45,782 bases of DNA from a virus: IMG/VR virus record IMGVR_UViG_3300009499_000015, positions 1-45,782 of that record, one strand, 5' to 3'. The notes beneath the pieces were generated by a model. That model had not been told where the DNA came from, searched no databases, and saw only the letters and a list, made by a program, of their open reading frames with translations. Below are positions 17,894-26,641 of this stretch, one piece after another. The number at the start of each line of letters is the position of its first letter. The first letter of the stretch is position 1. The translations under genes were made by a program, and so were the position numbers.

Positions 17894-18493
17894 TTATTGA
17901 ATATACCTAAGAAAAATCCACCAGTTTGTTGCACCACCGACAAGGCCACCAGCTTTGACCCCTATACAGTCATTAGCAGCGTCCATCCCTGTATAAGTTG
18001 CTGCTCCGTCTATTACTCCTGCAACCCCACCATCTATCGTCAGTGTTCCTGTGTCAACTGCTTTGATGTAATACATTATCCCTTTATTGGTCTCTGCATT
18101 CGGAAGGGTAACGGTAAGGTCTTTATAGCTACTGTTAATAGCTACATACCCAGCCTGCTCGGCAGTCAAAGTAAAGGCTACTGTAGTGGTAATAAGTTCA
18201 TAGTTCTCAATAAAACCTTCCGCTACAGTCAGCTTCCCTGAAACAGTAGCATCATCGCCAACTGCCAAATCGCCACTCATTGTAAGGTCTGCAACTTTCA
18301 AACTGTCGCTACCGATGTTGTAAACATCAGTAACACCGGGAAGTAAATGTCCTGAAGAATCTACTCTCCAGGGCCCAATGTCCCAGTAATCGGTGATTAG
18401 CGCTCCCACTCTCATACTGACTAAACCTAAAGTTAAAACAATAACGAAAATAGCCAGTAAAATCGGAATTCGTAAAGTTAGAAACTTTCTCAT
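17894..18493 (-). CDS. Signal-peptide/anchor fibre-like protein
   Basis: 199 aa from the ATG at 18493, which has an AAGGAGG site; the longer frame to 18574 overlaps the preceding gene. The N-terminus has a hydrophobic segment (LLAIFVIVLTLGLVSM) after basic residues, acting as signal peptide or anchor. Then a shaft-like repeat follows (DVYNIGSDSLKVADLTMSG, DLAVGDDATVSGKLTV), as in phage fibre proteins. A Gly/Thr-rich beta head ends in WWIFLRYIQ. Confidence 0.55.
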   Translation of the reverse strand: MRKFLTLRIPILLAIFVIVLTLGLVSMRVGALITDYWDIGPWRVDSSGHLLPGVTDVYNIGSDSLKVADLTMSGDLAVGDDATVSGKLTVAEGFIENYELITTTVAFTLTAEQAGYVAINSSYKDLTVTLPNAETNKGIMYYIKAVDTGTLTIDGGVAGVIDGAATYTGMDAANDCIGVKAGGLVGGATNWWIFLRYIQ

Positions 18494-18500
18494 TTCTTGT

Positions 18501-18737
18501 TTACCTCCTTTTTTTTGGTCTTCCTGCTTTCTTCTTCTTGACTTCAGGAAGAACTTCTGTCTCTTCTTCTGCAACCTTTACCCCGAGAATCTTACTAATC
18601 TCGCTTTTAGATTCCTCAAAGGTAAATTCTTTCAAGCCATCTGTCGGATCTCTATGGACATTGATTATTGTGCATCCCTCATCATTCTGAAGTTTCTCTG
18701 CAAGTTCCTGATCTTTAGTTGCAAAATTGTCGGACAT
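18501..18737 (-). CDS. Small acidic protein with AT-hook-like tail
   Basis: 78 aa from the ATG at 18737 (AGGGGG site). An acidic helical body ends in KKKKAGRPKKRR, a GRP core flanked by basic residues like an AT-hook that binds the minor groove of AT-rich DNA. It sits just downstream of the capsid genes, so a capsid-interior DNA-binding role is possible. No known family recognised. Confidence 0.45.
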   Translation of the reverse strand: MSDNFATKDQELAEKLQNDEGCTIINVHRDPTDGLKEFTFEESKSEISKILGVKVAEEETEVLPEVKKKKAGRPKKRR

Positions 18738-18741
18738 AACA

Positions 18742-18918
18742 TCACCCCCTAAAAAGTTTCTGGAATTTCTCAACAGCTTTCTGCGTTCCAGCAGAAGCCT
18801 GTAAATCTTCCTGCCATTGACGACAACGTTTACAAAGCTTTTGAGTTCCGCGTTTCTCTAATGGAACACCTGCCTCGCCACAATGGTCGCAAGTGCCTCT
18901 GATGTTTGGGATAGACAT
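18742..18918 (-). CDS. Small zinc-ribbon protein
   Basis: 58 aa. GTCDHCGEAGV and QKLCKRCRQW provide two CxxC pairs spaced 16 residues apart, a small zinc ribbon, followed by a helix. The start has GAGGTGGAG 3 bp upstream and the stop lies 4 bp before the next start. Located between the capsid and fibre genes; function unknown. Confidence 0.6.
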   Translation of the reverse strand: MSIPNIRGTCDHCGEAGVPLEKRGTQKLCKRCRQWQEDLQASAGTQKAVEKFQKLFRG

Positions 18919-18980
18919 ATCTCCACCTCACTGGTCGAGGCAGACTTATTAAAGTCCACCCCGACCAATTAAAACCAAGA

Positions 18981-19955
18981 TTACGCTGAAATCTCACAAT
19001 TACAGCCTACCCAGAATCTCCAGTTGTCAATCTTCAAACCAAAACGAACCCAAATGTTTGCTTTGAAGGCTTTGGTGTCTTCATCCTGGAAGTAGTCTAA
19101 AATGGTGTCTTCCCTGTCCATCGCAATCAAACCCTTATGAGCACAGCCTAAGAACCAAGCCTCAGTGTCCGTAAGGTAAGCATTCCACACAACCAAGTTG
19201 ACAATGTTCCGAAAAACATTTGTCGTGTTAGTGCTTACATACGGCTCTTTCTCGGACTTCAGAATCTCCTCAGCAGTAAACTTTAAGCTCGCTGGAACTA
19301 AGAGAGTATCAGGAATAATTGAAACTGGTAAATCTCTTTCATTCCTGTTATTCGTTACTGTCATAAGTTCGTAGGCAGTCCTCAGGTTTGCTGCTGACAG
19401 AGCCGCTGCTGCTATGGAGTTGTAGTATGTTCCGCCTCCCTTTGAACTTCTCTTGGCACCAACAGGCGTGAACAAACACTTCCCGTCATAGATAAGGTTT
19501 CCTGAAGGGTCAGTAAACCCAGCAACGGAAGCATTGAACATAGGATCTCCAAGAGTATACGCACCTTTGTTGAAGACATCCGCATAGAAAGCTTCCTTTG
19601 TTGCCTGAACTGCTTCGCCCCAAGTTCCAGCTGTGTCTTTCAGTATATTCTCGATGTAACTCTTAGGGAAGTCATCTACTGTCTGTTTGCTGAACTTGAT
19701 ACCATCGGTGAAGGTGTCGTTCTTGCCATACACAGGATAGCCTTCCATCGGGTCTCTATACTGGATTGACTGCATCTCAGGAGTCTTCTGAAGCTTACCC
19801 ATCCCAACTCCTGAAACCGATGCCTCATAGGCTGCTTTCGATTCCTTCTTCCTGAAAATCTTATCGTGAACGGAAGGAAGCGGGTCATACGATTCATAAT
19901 ACCAATCGTATAGCTTCTCCGTTATTGCGTGAGTGTAAGCTGTTCGTATTGCCAT
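18981..19955 (-). CDS. Major capsid protein
   Basis: 324 aa. Placed right after scaffold and decoration genes. Features fit the HK97-fold family used by many tailed phages: N-terminal helical arm (ITEKLYDWYYESYDPLPSVHDKIF), an E-loop-like beta region near 65-90, a spine helix with ATKEAFYADVFNKGA, and a C-terminal P-domain with TEAWFLGCAHKGLIAMDRED. It forms the icosahedral shell after portal-nucleated assembly. A strong GGAGG site precedes ATG. Confidence 0.75.
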   Translation of the reverse strand: MAIRTAYTHAITEKLYDWYYESYDPLPSVHDKIFRKKESKAAYEASVSGVGMGKLQKTPEMQSIQYRDPMEGYPVYGKNDTFTDGIKFSKQTVDDFPKSYIENILKDTAGTWGEAVQATKEAFYADVFNKGAYTLGDPMFNASVAGFTDPSGNLIYDGKCLFTPVGAKRSSKGGGTYYNSIAAAALSAANLRTAYELMTVTNNRNERDLPVSIIPDTLLVPASLKFTAEEILKSEKEPYVSTNTTNVFRNIVNLVVWNAYLTDTEAWFLGCAHKGLIAMDREDTILDYFQDEDTKAFKANIWVRFGLKIDNWRFWVGCNCEISA

Positions 19956-19990
19956 TCCTTATTCACCTCCTTAAAAATTAGCAGGTTTTA

Positions 19991-20506
19991 TCAAACACCT
20001 GCTCCATCAGTCTGAACCAATAGTGGACTAAAGCAAACTAATATCGAATTGGTGTCGCCATCTTCTGGTAAACCAACGACCAAAAGAGCCAAGTTGGTGC
20101 TAGTGGCTGATAAATCTACCGTTTGCATATATGTCGTAGCCACTAATGTATTAACATTACAACCTTCACCGCATCTTGCCTGGGCAGCTGGTGTTACTGT
20201 TGGAGCATACAAAGGAACTCTGAAAACAACATGCAGGTTCGCTGCTGCCACAATTACTGGAAGTTTACTTATACCAATTGCACCTGAAGTCCAGTATCCA
20301 CTGGTAAGGTCAGTTCCTTTAAGTGAACGAGGAGCCATTGCCCAACCAAACAAGCATGTGTGGTTACTCGGTGCCATAGTTACATGTCCAACGTTGTCCA
20401 GATACACAAAAGATGCTCCATTGGGATGGAACTTCTGAGTAGCGGCAACAGGATGCTCGATGGCGAAATAATTCCCTATAACCGGTCCATATCTAACTTC
20501 ACTCAT
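19991..20506 (-). CDS. Capsid decoration protein candidate
   Basis: 171 aa, mostly beta strands with small residues (VTMAPSNHTCLFGWAMAP, AGVTVxAP-like turns), no signal peptide. Size and position between scaffold and major capsid genes are typical for decoration or head-stabilising proteins. GGAGG site before ATG. Not matched to a specific family. Confidence 0.5.
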   Translation of the reverse strand: MSEVRYGPVIGNYFAIEHPVAATQKFHPNGASFVYLDNVGHVTMAPSNHTCLFGWAMAPRSLKGTDLTSGYWTSGAIGISKLPVIVAAANLHVVFRVPLYAPTVTPAAQARCGEGCNVNTLVATTYMQTVDLSATSTNLALLVVGLPEDGDTNSILVCFSPLLVQTDGAGV

Positions 20507-20522
20507 TTATGTTCACCTCCTT

Positions 20523-21320
20523 TTATTTCTTCTCTCTATCCTTCTTTCCTTGCTCCCTGCGTGCCTTGATTGCTCGCAATTGCTCAACCGAAACATGCTT
20601 ATCCTCTGCCTCTTTCTTCTCCGCTTCACTTGGAACTTTCTTTCCTTTTGGCGGAGAAACGCCAGGGGTTTCAATCTTCGGCGCACTGGGACCGGGTGTC
20701 CTTTTGGGTTGCTTCGGCTTAACTCCTAACTTGCCCTCTCGGGTAAGTTGTCCAAGAGTCATATCGTAAACGCTATTCGATATTACTTCAGGGTTGCCAA
20801 CAAGAGATTCAGGCGGAATTTCACGAAGCTTGGAACGAAGAAGAGATTCGGCTTTTGGTTCAAAATCAACCTGCCCCTTCAATCTGCCTATCTGTGCTTC
20901 GATGACATTTTGAGAAGCCATCATCGGACCGACAATCCTTGCCACACTGCGAGTAACTCGATTACCAATTGCATTGGTGAGTTTTTTAATCTCCGCATTT
21001 GTAAGTGGCACATCTGAATCTTCTCTTTCCTTTAAAAAAGTTTCCAAGTCGTCTGCCTCCTCTTGTTTCCCCTGTCCTTCAAGTTCTCGGACTTTGTCTT
21101 GAAGTCTTGCCTCAACTTCCCTTAACTTCCGTTCGTATTCCTTAGCACGATTTTTGTAAGGAACACCATCCTCATCTACCTCTACTTCCGGTTTTACGCC
21201 TCCCGGAGATGGCGATGTTTCTTCTTCAGGAGGCGTTGTCTCCTCCTCTGAAATTTCTTCTTCAGTTTTTACAACTTCTTCCCCTGTAATAGGGTCTACC
21301 ACTTTCTCTGTCTCCTTCAT
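20523..21320 (-). CDS. Scaffolding protein
   Basis: 265 aa from the ATG at 21320, chosen for its AGGAGGAGC site; a longer frame begins inside the upstream terminator hairpin. It has a very acidic N-terminus (EEEISEEETTPPEEE), a central coiled coil (AKEYERKLREVEARLQ), helical middle and Lys-rich C-terminus, the usual build of phage scaffolds that guide shell assembly and bind coat protein through a basic helix. Lies directly upstream of decoration and coat genes. Confidence 0.65.
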   Translation of the reverse strand: MKETEKVVDPITGEEVVKTEEEISEEETTPPEEETSPSPGGVKPEVEVDEDGVPYKNRAKEYERKLREVEARLQDKVRELEGQGKQEEADDLETFLKEREDSDVPLTNAEIKKLTNAIGNRVTRSVARIVGPMMASQNVIEAQIGRLKGQVDFEPKAESLLRSKLREIPPESLVGNPEVISNSVYDMTLGQLTREGKLGVKPKQPKRTPGPSAPKIETPGVSPPKGKKVPSEAEKKEAEDKHVSVEQLRAIKARREQGKKDREKK

Positions 21321-21374
21321 CTTGCTCCTCCTGTTACGCCTCTTACCCTCAGCGATGGGAGTAAGGAGGGCGAA

Positions 21375-21430
21375 ATTAAAAAACCCGATTGGACTGATGG
21401 CTTTCAACAGAGTCATCAATCCTTTCGGGT
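21375..21430 (-). terminator. Rho-independent terminator/attenuator within the head operon
   Basis: On the - strand a hairpin pairs ACCCGA(A)AGGATTGATG with CATCAGTCCAATCGGGT and is followed by TTTTTTAATTT. It lies between the 113-aa gene and the scaffold gene. Termination here would lower or separate scaffold/coat expression from terminase/portal, or a new promoter follows it. Confidence 0.6.
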
Positions 21431-21491
21431 CTTTCACCTCCGCCAGACCCGAGTCGCAGCGGAGGATTTAGCGTTACTACCTATTTTATTT

Positions 21492-21833
21492 TCAAAGTGA
21501 AAACTTTCTTTTAGGTTTCGCTTTGTTTTGCTTTTCGATTAACTTCTGCAATTTTTCTTTCTCTTTTAATGCTTCGTTAACGCCTTTGGTGTAAGATTTC
21601 TCAATATCTCTAATCTCTCCTAAAACTTTTATCTCTCTGGCTATTGATTTAACTTCTGCAAGTTCCCTGTCAGTAGAAATATCTTTATTTATTCCCAAGA
21701 GAATACTATCTCTATATCTTTTTAATGCTTCTATTCTGTCATTTATAATCTTGGTTGCTTCTTTCCACGGCCCAAAGTTTGATAAACCCTCTAATCTCTT
21801 TGCACTTCTGATTATCTCGTTACACTGCTCCAA
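21492..21833 (-). CDS. Small helical protein after portal
   Basis: About 113 aa if started at TTG 21833, which overlaps the end of the portal gene by 14 bp in another frame; the true start is uncertain. Strongly helical and charged (IINDRIEALKRYRDSI, KEKEKLQKLIEKQNKAKPKRK). No domain recognised. Position suggests a scaffold-associated or portal accessory protein. Confidence 0.45.
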   Translation of the reverse strand: MEQCNEIIRSAKRLEGLSNFGPWKEATKIINDRIEALKRYRDSILLGINKDISTDRELAEVKSIAREIKVLGEIRDIEKSYTKGVNEALKEKEKLQKLIEKQNKAKPKRKFSL

Positions 21834-23889
21834 CTTCTTCTGGTGGTCCGGCTCCTGTAATCCCTTCACCTGCACCTCCTGGTGGGGTTGGCGTTGGCGG
21901 AGTCGCACCTGCTACCGGTGGTGTTCCTCCAATGCCTAACACTTGGAAAAGCATTTGAAACCGCTTTTCAATTTCGCCTCTTGCCTCTTCCGATATTCCC
22001 TGCATTCTCTCTTTGACAAGTTCCCTTAATGCCTGTTTTATCATTTTCAGTTTTTCTTTCTCTGCTTGTTCTGGGTCAAGAATAATATCTGAACTAATCT
22101 GTAAACCAGTCTTATCAATCAACTCTCTAATTAAAGCCCACTTTCTTTCAGGGTCTTGAACAACTTCTGGCTGTTGCAATAAAAGACCAGCAATTTCTTT
22201 AAACTTCGCTTCTTCAACCATCTCGTTCATTCCTGTCGTTGAACATCGCAATCCAAACTCCATTCCTTTAATCTTTAATTCCTGTCTTGTTAAGGGATTA
22301 AATTTATACTTATCTCCTGTCAATTCCCTGATTACTGTTCCTTCTCCCTCTTCTTCCTCATCGTTAAACCCAAACTCATAGTAAAGAGATAAAATTTGAT
22401 AAGCAAGTTCGGCAAAGGATGGGTCAAGACAATCTATGTAATCGCTAATCCCGATGTCCTGTTGCTGAAGTAAAGCGAGTGTCTTTGTTGCCGGCGCTCT
22501 CGGGTCAGTCGCCGATTCTTTCCCTGTGGCTGATGTAGTAATCTTTGTCGTCAATTCTCCCATCCTTTCCAACATCTGCTCTTCAGCAATTAAATCTGTA
22601 ATCGGCGCTCCCTGAATTCTTACCTGCTCAAAATCATCTGGATGTTCCAGCCAATAGACTATTCCTTTAGCAAGTTCTAAACGACTTTCTTCTACATCAG
22701 CACCTTTCCGCCCTTTGAAAAATGGAATATTCGCTATCGTTCCCCTGTCAATTCTCTGGTTGTGTGCGGCGTTAGCGTATAAGTTTATATCCCAAAGTTT
22801 CTCGGCAAATCCCTCGCCATCAAATCCATCTCCCTCATCAATCCTGAAAGGAATGAAGAAATCTCTACCATGCCAAAATCCGTAATTCTCGCAACGCAAG
22901 AGATATGTTACATTCTCGTCTTTTATAATAGTTATCAGCAACGCTTCTTCTTTCTTCTTGCAATCGTCAACATCGTATTTGTAAATAGCCTTGACACATT
23001 CAAATCGTTTCTTCGTATAATCAGGATTTTTCTTTTCTTTATCGTCTTTCTCTCCGCCTAATTTTTCTTTTAACGCCTCTAAAGACTCTCCGCCATTATC
23101 CTCTCCGTATTCTCCCGACTCATACCTTGCGACAATCTCATACCAACTCTGCCAGAACCTCTGTCCTTTTACTTTCGCTTTCTCCGGGTCAATAATATCT
23201 TTGTGAATTATAAAATCCCTGCGGTCAATTATGTCTACCCTAACTCCTCTAAATTTATAATCCTCATACTCAACAGGAATTTCAATTCCTGCATCTGAAT
23301 CTTCTTCTAAATCTTTCTTATAACCCCGATATTCCTCTGGTGTCATTCCACCTTCTTTCGCCGATGGAAAATCTTCTTTAAAATCCATCAAAGCATTATC
23401 GCCTTTATAAATTTTTACATCCTTGATAATTTCTTTCTCCTCATCCCAGTATGGATGGGCTATCGCTGTTCCGTGTTTAGCAACTTTCTTGACAAGCCGA
23501 CGGATTGTTCGCTTTAGTTTTATTTCTGTTCTCATAAGAAAATCAATAACCGTTTCAACGCGAGGAGCAAGTTTATTCTGTTCTTCAGTCCCCGGCTTGG
23601 CAACCATCATCTTGCCACGACCAAGAAACTGCTTCATCCATCGAGCTACTCCTCCGCTAACTGCTATCCGAATCATCGGGTGATTGATATTAGAACATCC
23701 GTTCCACGGTTCCGTCTTCTCTGGTAAATCCCCTGCGGCGAGTTTATCGTAACCGTTGATAGTTTCTTCTAAATCAGGATTGCTGTCAATCGCTTCGTCA
23801 AGGTCTTCGATAATGTTATCCAGAATATCTTTCTTGTCCTCTTCATCAAGTTTGAGTTTCTTTTCTTTGAGTAACTTTAACTGGGGCAT
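21820..23889 (-). CDS. Portal protein, P22-like
   Basis: 689 aa, the usual length for portals of short-tailed P22-like phages. It contains the conserved early region with EPWNGCSNINHPMIRIAV and GRGKMMVAKPG, an extended wing and stem, and a Pro/Gly-rich tail (GATPPTPTPPGGAGEG). The portal forms the dodecameric ring for DNA entry at one vertex, binding terminase and the adaptor. Located directly after the terminase cluster as expected. Confidence 0.75.
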   Translation of the reverse strand: MPQLKLLKEKKLKLDEEDKKDILDNIIEDLDEAIDSNPDLEETINGYDKLAAGDLPEKTEPWNGCSNINHPMIRIAVSGGVARWMKQFLGRGKMMVAKPGTEEQNKLAPRVETVIDFLMRTEIKLKRTIRRLVKKVAKHGTAIAHPYWDEEKEIIKDVKIYKGDNALMDFKEDFPSAKEGGMTPEEYRGYKKDLEEDSDAGIEIPVEYEDYKFRGVRVDIIDRRDFIIHKDIIDPEKAKVKGQRFWQSWYEIVARYESGEYGEDNGGESLEALKEKLGGEKDDKEKKNPDYTKKRFECVKAIYKYDVDDCKKKEEALLITIIKDENVTYLLRCENYGFWHGRDFFIPFRIDEGDGFDGEGFAEKLWDINLYANAAHNQRIDRGTIANIPFFKGRKGADVEESRLELAKGIVYWLEHPDDFEQVRIQGAPITDLIAEEQMLERMGELTTKITTSATGKESATDPRAPATKTLALLQQQDIGISDYIDCLDPSFAELAYQILSLYYEFGFNDEEEEGEGTVIRELTGDKYKFNPLTRQELKIKGMEFGLRCSTTGMNEMVEEAKFKEIAGLLLQQPEVVQDPERKWALIRELIDKTGLQISSDIILDPEQAEKEKLKMIKQALRELVKERMQGISEEARGEIEKRFQMLFQVLGIGGTPPVAGATPPTPTPPGGAGEGITGAGPPEEVGAV

Positions 23890-23891
23890 TT

Positions 23892-24062
23892 CTACTCCTT
23901 CGTGAATAATAAATCTCTTTCTTCTGTTCCAAATGTAAAACCGCTACCTTCAAATTTGTATCCAAATTCCTTTGCTACTTTCGCTAAAGCATTGTCCAGT
24001 TTCTCGTCGAAGTCATTGTAAATGATTTTTAATTCTTTCAATTCTTTCTTTACCTTTGGCAT
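23892..24062 (-). CDS. Small hypothetical phage protein
   Basis: 56 aa from ATG 24062, preceded by AAGGAG and starting 1 bp after the upstream stop. Charged N-terminal helix (MPKVKKELKELK) then a KFEGSGFTFGTEERDLLF segment. No family recognised; sits just before portal. Confidence 0.5.
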   Translation of the reverse strand: MPKVKKELKELKIIYNDFDEKLDNALAKVAKEFGYKFEGSGFTFGTEERDLLFTKE

Positions 24063-24063
24063 A

Positions 24064-24237
24064 TTATCTCCTTCGCTTCCTTGCCTTTTTACCTGTCGGT
24101 TTCCATTCTCCTCCCTCAATACCGTGAAGGAGTCTCATCGCACTTTTTGCTTTAGCAACACTTCCGCAGGTTTGTTTCTTTGACCATTTACCACCCTTTT
24201 TATGAAGAATCGTTTTCCCTTTGCGTTTGTAGGGCAT
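24064..24237 (-). CDS. Small basic MPYKRKGK-type phage protein
   Basis: 57 aa. Begins MPYKRKGKTILHKKGGKWSK, has a single cysteine, and ends KKARKRRR. Similar tiny basic proteins beginning MPY.KKGK occur beside phage terminase/portal genes, often called hypothetical. A GAGGAAGAG site precedes ATG. Confidence 0.6.
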   Translation of the reverse strand: MPYKRKGKTILHKKGGKWSKKQTCGSVAKAKSAMRLLHGIEGGEWKPTGKKARKRRR

Positions 24238-24252
24238 TATCTCTTCCTCCTC

Positions 24253-24567
24253 TTAATCATGCGTTCCTCCGGGAAGAAAAATGTTTCTGCCTACTCTCAA
24301 TATCGAAGATTTCTTTTGGGATTGCTTAGTATTCGCCATAACTGTATTCAACGCTTCTATCAAAAGGTCTAAACATTGCTCTCTTGTCTTTCTCTCTTTA
24401 AACTTCTGTAACTCCTCAACCTTTGGACCTGCGATAATCATTCCTCCTGTCTTCTTGGAAACTCCGACGATAAACCAAATATCAACATCGCTGACAGGTA
24501 AACCTGCTAAAGGCTTAACAGTTTCTTGGTCTTTCCCGTTGCCTTTGTCTTTCTCTGGTTCGGTCAT
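24253..24567 (-). CDS. Hypothetical protein of the packaging module
   Basis: 104 aa. Charged N-terminus, central beta block VDIWFIVGVSKKTGGMIIAG, helical CLDLLIEALNTVMANTKQ and a final beta region. ATGA-type overlap with the preceding gene. No family recognised. Confidence 0.5.
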   Translation of the reverse strand: MTEPEKDKGNGKDQETVKPLAGLPVSDVDIWFIVGVSKKTGGMIIAGPKVEELQKFKERKTREQCLDLLIEALNTVMANTKQSQKKSSILRVGRNIFLPGGTHD

Positions 24568-24869
24568 CTGAATACCCCCTCATTATCCTTCAAAACTTGA
24601 TATAATCCGTTTCCTAATCTGGTAATAGTTTCTTCGTCTAATTTATTTGAATTATAAGCTTGGTTAATGCAATGTAAAATCTCGTGAATAACTATTTCCT
24701 CTATTTTCTCTTGATTTCTTCTTATCCCGCCACTATCGAAATATGATATTCGTATTTCCAATACATCGTGGTCTGTCTGCCCTATAGAATCTGAAATTTC
24801 TTTAAATTTATAATTCTTGATTACTTTGTAAGTGAATCCACCGACTTTAAGTTTTGATGGTATTTTCAT
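24564..24869 (-). CDS. Small HExxH metalloprotease-like protein
   Basis: 101 aa. VIHEILHCINQAYN contains an HExxH zinc motif (H82, E83, H86 approximately), and downstream acidic residues could supply the third ligand. The N-terminal beta strands (LKVGGFTYKVI) resemble small phage proteins related to SprT/ImmA-like minimal metallopeptidases. It lies 1 bp after terminase and could act in head maturation or in cleaving a host regulator; neither is shown. Confidence 0.55.
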   Translation of the reverse strand: MKIPSKLKVGGFTYKVIKNYKFKEISDSIGQTDHDVLEIRISYFDSGGIRRNQEKIEEIVIHEILHCINQAYNSNKLDEETITRLGNGLYQVLKDNEGVFR

Positions 24870-24870
24870 C

Positions 24871-26424
24871 TCAATACCCTGCCTTAGAAAATCGTTTCTG
24901 TTCTGGAGTCTGTGCTGGTTTCACTATCTTTACCTTCGGTACTACATAACGAGGACTACTCATCAACCAATAATATAAGAGTTTAGGAAAGCACTGATGT
25001 TTCTCTTCTGGCTTCTCAACAGGGTCTTTGGTTTCTGCGGATCTACCAACCCTATCTCCGATAACCCAATGCTCAAGTGCGTAGATGTGATTGTAGCAGT
25101 GATTTAGAACATGCCAACGAGGATGGATTTTAATAGTACCGTCCTCTCTCTTCTCGTACTTCAAATGCTCGTTCAACTGCTTCCTGGCTGTCTCTTCAAA
25201 CTTCTTGAAGAGTTTTAACTGAGGTCCAAAGACAATCTTTCTCTTGGCATACTCTTGGGCTACTGTCAATTGACTGTTCGGGTACTTGTGCGCATACCAC
25301 CAGGGGTCAAGTATCCTCTCCTGTATCTTCCCATCAATCTTCAAGTCAACCTCTATGTGTTTGATTATCTTGGCTATGTCGTCAAAGTCAAGAGAACAGG
25401 ACTTCATCTTGTGAAATGGTTCGTTAGGCCATTCGTGGATAGTGAACTTATGCCCTTGATAGTTGACTGCTCCCCAACTTATAGCCGGAGGTCTTGCGTC
25501 GTGAGGGTCAAGTATCATGTAGTAGGAGTACAGGTCGCGAGGAAGTTCATCGATGCCGTGAACAGTCCTGTCAAATATCTTATGGACCCGGCCATAGAAC
25601 TTCTGAGGTCTACCGTGAAGTCTTGCCTCTCTCTCATCAGGATCGTATTCCGCCGCCTTGTCCATTATGTCCTCATGCTTCCTTTGTCCTCTAATTCCGT
25701 GTTCAATACAATTCTCTTCTGCATCACCATAGTAAACGACTATCTTCTTCTTGTCTTCCCGGGGAACTATGTCATCAAACACCCAGGCAGAAGCCGAGAG
25801 AGGAGCAAAGCCGATGAAGATAAATCTATTAGTCCTCATTCTTGCTACCGTAGACTTATAAATCCAGTCCAGAGGTTCTTCATCAAGAATAGCCCAGTCA
25901 AGATCCACGCTTTCAAACTCCTTCGCCTTCTGGTCGTAAGTCATAATGTCAAAGTAGCAGCCATTCTTAAAATTCCAAACGCTTTCAAAGTTCCTACCGG
26001 CCTTCCTGGACTTGTAAGTACCTTTGATAAGCCACTTCTGAAGCTCCGGGACTATCTTCTCCTCAACAGTAGTCCCATCGCTTATAATTCTTCCCTTGGA
26101 AGGTCGCTTAAAGTTCTTAAAGAACGGAGTATTAAACCATTCGTTGGTCGGTCCATATATCATATTGCCGACAAAGTTAACCTCTAAAGCCGACTTGCCA
26201 AAGTCATTAGCGGCGGAGAGAATAACAGTATTGGTCTCTGGTTTTACTATCTTGATTACATTCTCTTGACCGCCATTGGGTACAAAGTATTTAAGCCCCT
26301 CTTCAGAATAAAGCCTTAATACTTCCAGTTTAAGGGTCTTCTCTTCTTCATCAAGAGCCTTCAGATTTGCCTTAACTGTCTCCGAGTCGAGTTTATCCGT
26401 CTGTAAATGACCTGAGGTTTGCAT
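24871..26424 (-). CDS. Terminase large subunit
   Basis: 517 aa. The N-terminal ATPase has a deviant Walker A (SAANDFGKS, around residue 70-78) and Walker B WAILDEE (near 173-179). A C-terminal nuclease region includes LDPHD and ILDPWWY with acidic residues of the RNase H-like fold. It drives ATP-dependent DNA packaging through the portal. Base composition and codon choice differ from neighbours: Leu and Ser codons read CTT/CTC/TCC rather than TTA/TCA over a long stretch, leaving a 310-codon antisense frame open. Confidence 0.85.
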   Translation of the reverse strand: MQTSGHLQTDKLDSETVKANLKALDEEEKTLKLEVLRLYSEEGLKYFVPNGGQENVIKIVKPETNTVILSAANDFGKSALEVNFVGNMIYGPTNEWFNTPFFKNFKRPSKGRIISDGTTVEEKIVPELQKWLIKGTYKSRKAGRNFESVWNFKNGCYFDIMTYDQKAKEFESVDLDWAILDEEPLDWIYKSTVARMRTNRFIFIGFAPLSASAWVFDDIVPREDKKKIVVYYGDAEENCIEHGIRGQRKHEDIMDKAAEYDPDEREARLHGRPQKFYGRVHKIFDRTVHGIDELPRDLYSYYMILDPHDARPPAISWGAVNYQGHKFTIHEWPNEPFHKMKSCSLDFDDIAKIIKHIEVDLKIDGKIQERILDPWWYAHKYPNSQLTVAQEYAKRKIVFGPQLKLFKKFEETARKQLNEHLKYEKREDGTIKIHPRWHVLNHCYNHIYALEHWVIGDRVGRSAETKDPVEKPEEKHQCFPKLLYYWLMSSPRYVVPKVKIVKPAQTPEQKRFSKAGY

Positions 26425-26425
26425 A

Positions 26426-26641
26426 TTAGCCTCTTAAAGTTAGATTGCCGACCTTTGACACCTGCCCTTCTGTCAAGACCCGTGCCAAAAACTTTTCAAG
26501 TGTCCAGTTCAAAAAACCAACTCCGAAAAACTGCCAAATATGACTAAATCGTGTTACACCTTTCTTCAGAATAACCCTTACTAATTGAAAATATTCTCCC
26601 ACCAATGTACATATAATTAATATTATGTTAACTTTTCTCAT
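26426..26641 (-). CDS. Small membrane-like protein between terminase subunits
   Basis: 71 aa. The N-terminus is a hydrophobic helix (VNIILIICTLVGEYFQLV); the rest is basic and aromatic. It overlaps the small-terminase gene end by 14 bp in another frame, has an AAGGATAAGG site, and stops 1 bp before the large terminase start. The tight fit supports a real gene, but no family is recognised. Confidence 0.4.
   Translation of the reverse strand: MRKVNIILIICTLVGEYFQLVRVILKKGVTRFSHIWQFFGVGFLNWTLEKFLARVLTEGQVSKVGNLTLRG

Noticed and set aside
20049-20438. 129-codon + strand frame opposite the decoration protein
   Set aside because: Antisense shadow, no start signal, no domain.
25255-26187. 310-codon + strand frame inside the large terminase gene
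   Set aside because: Codon-aligned shadow of terminase. No ribosome site and no recognisable domain; explained by the gene's codon choice.
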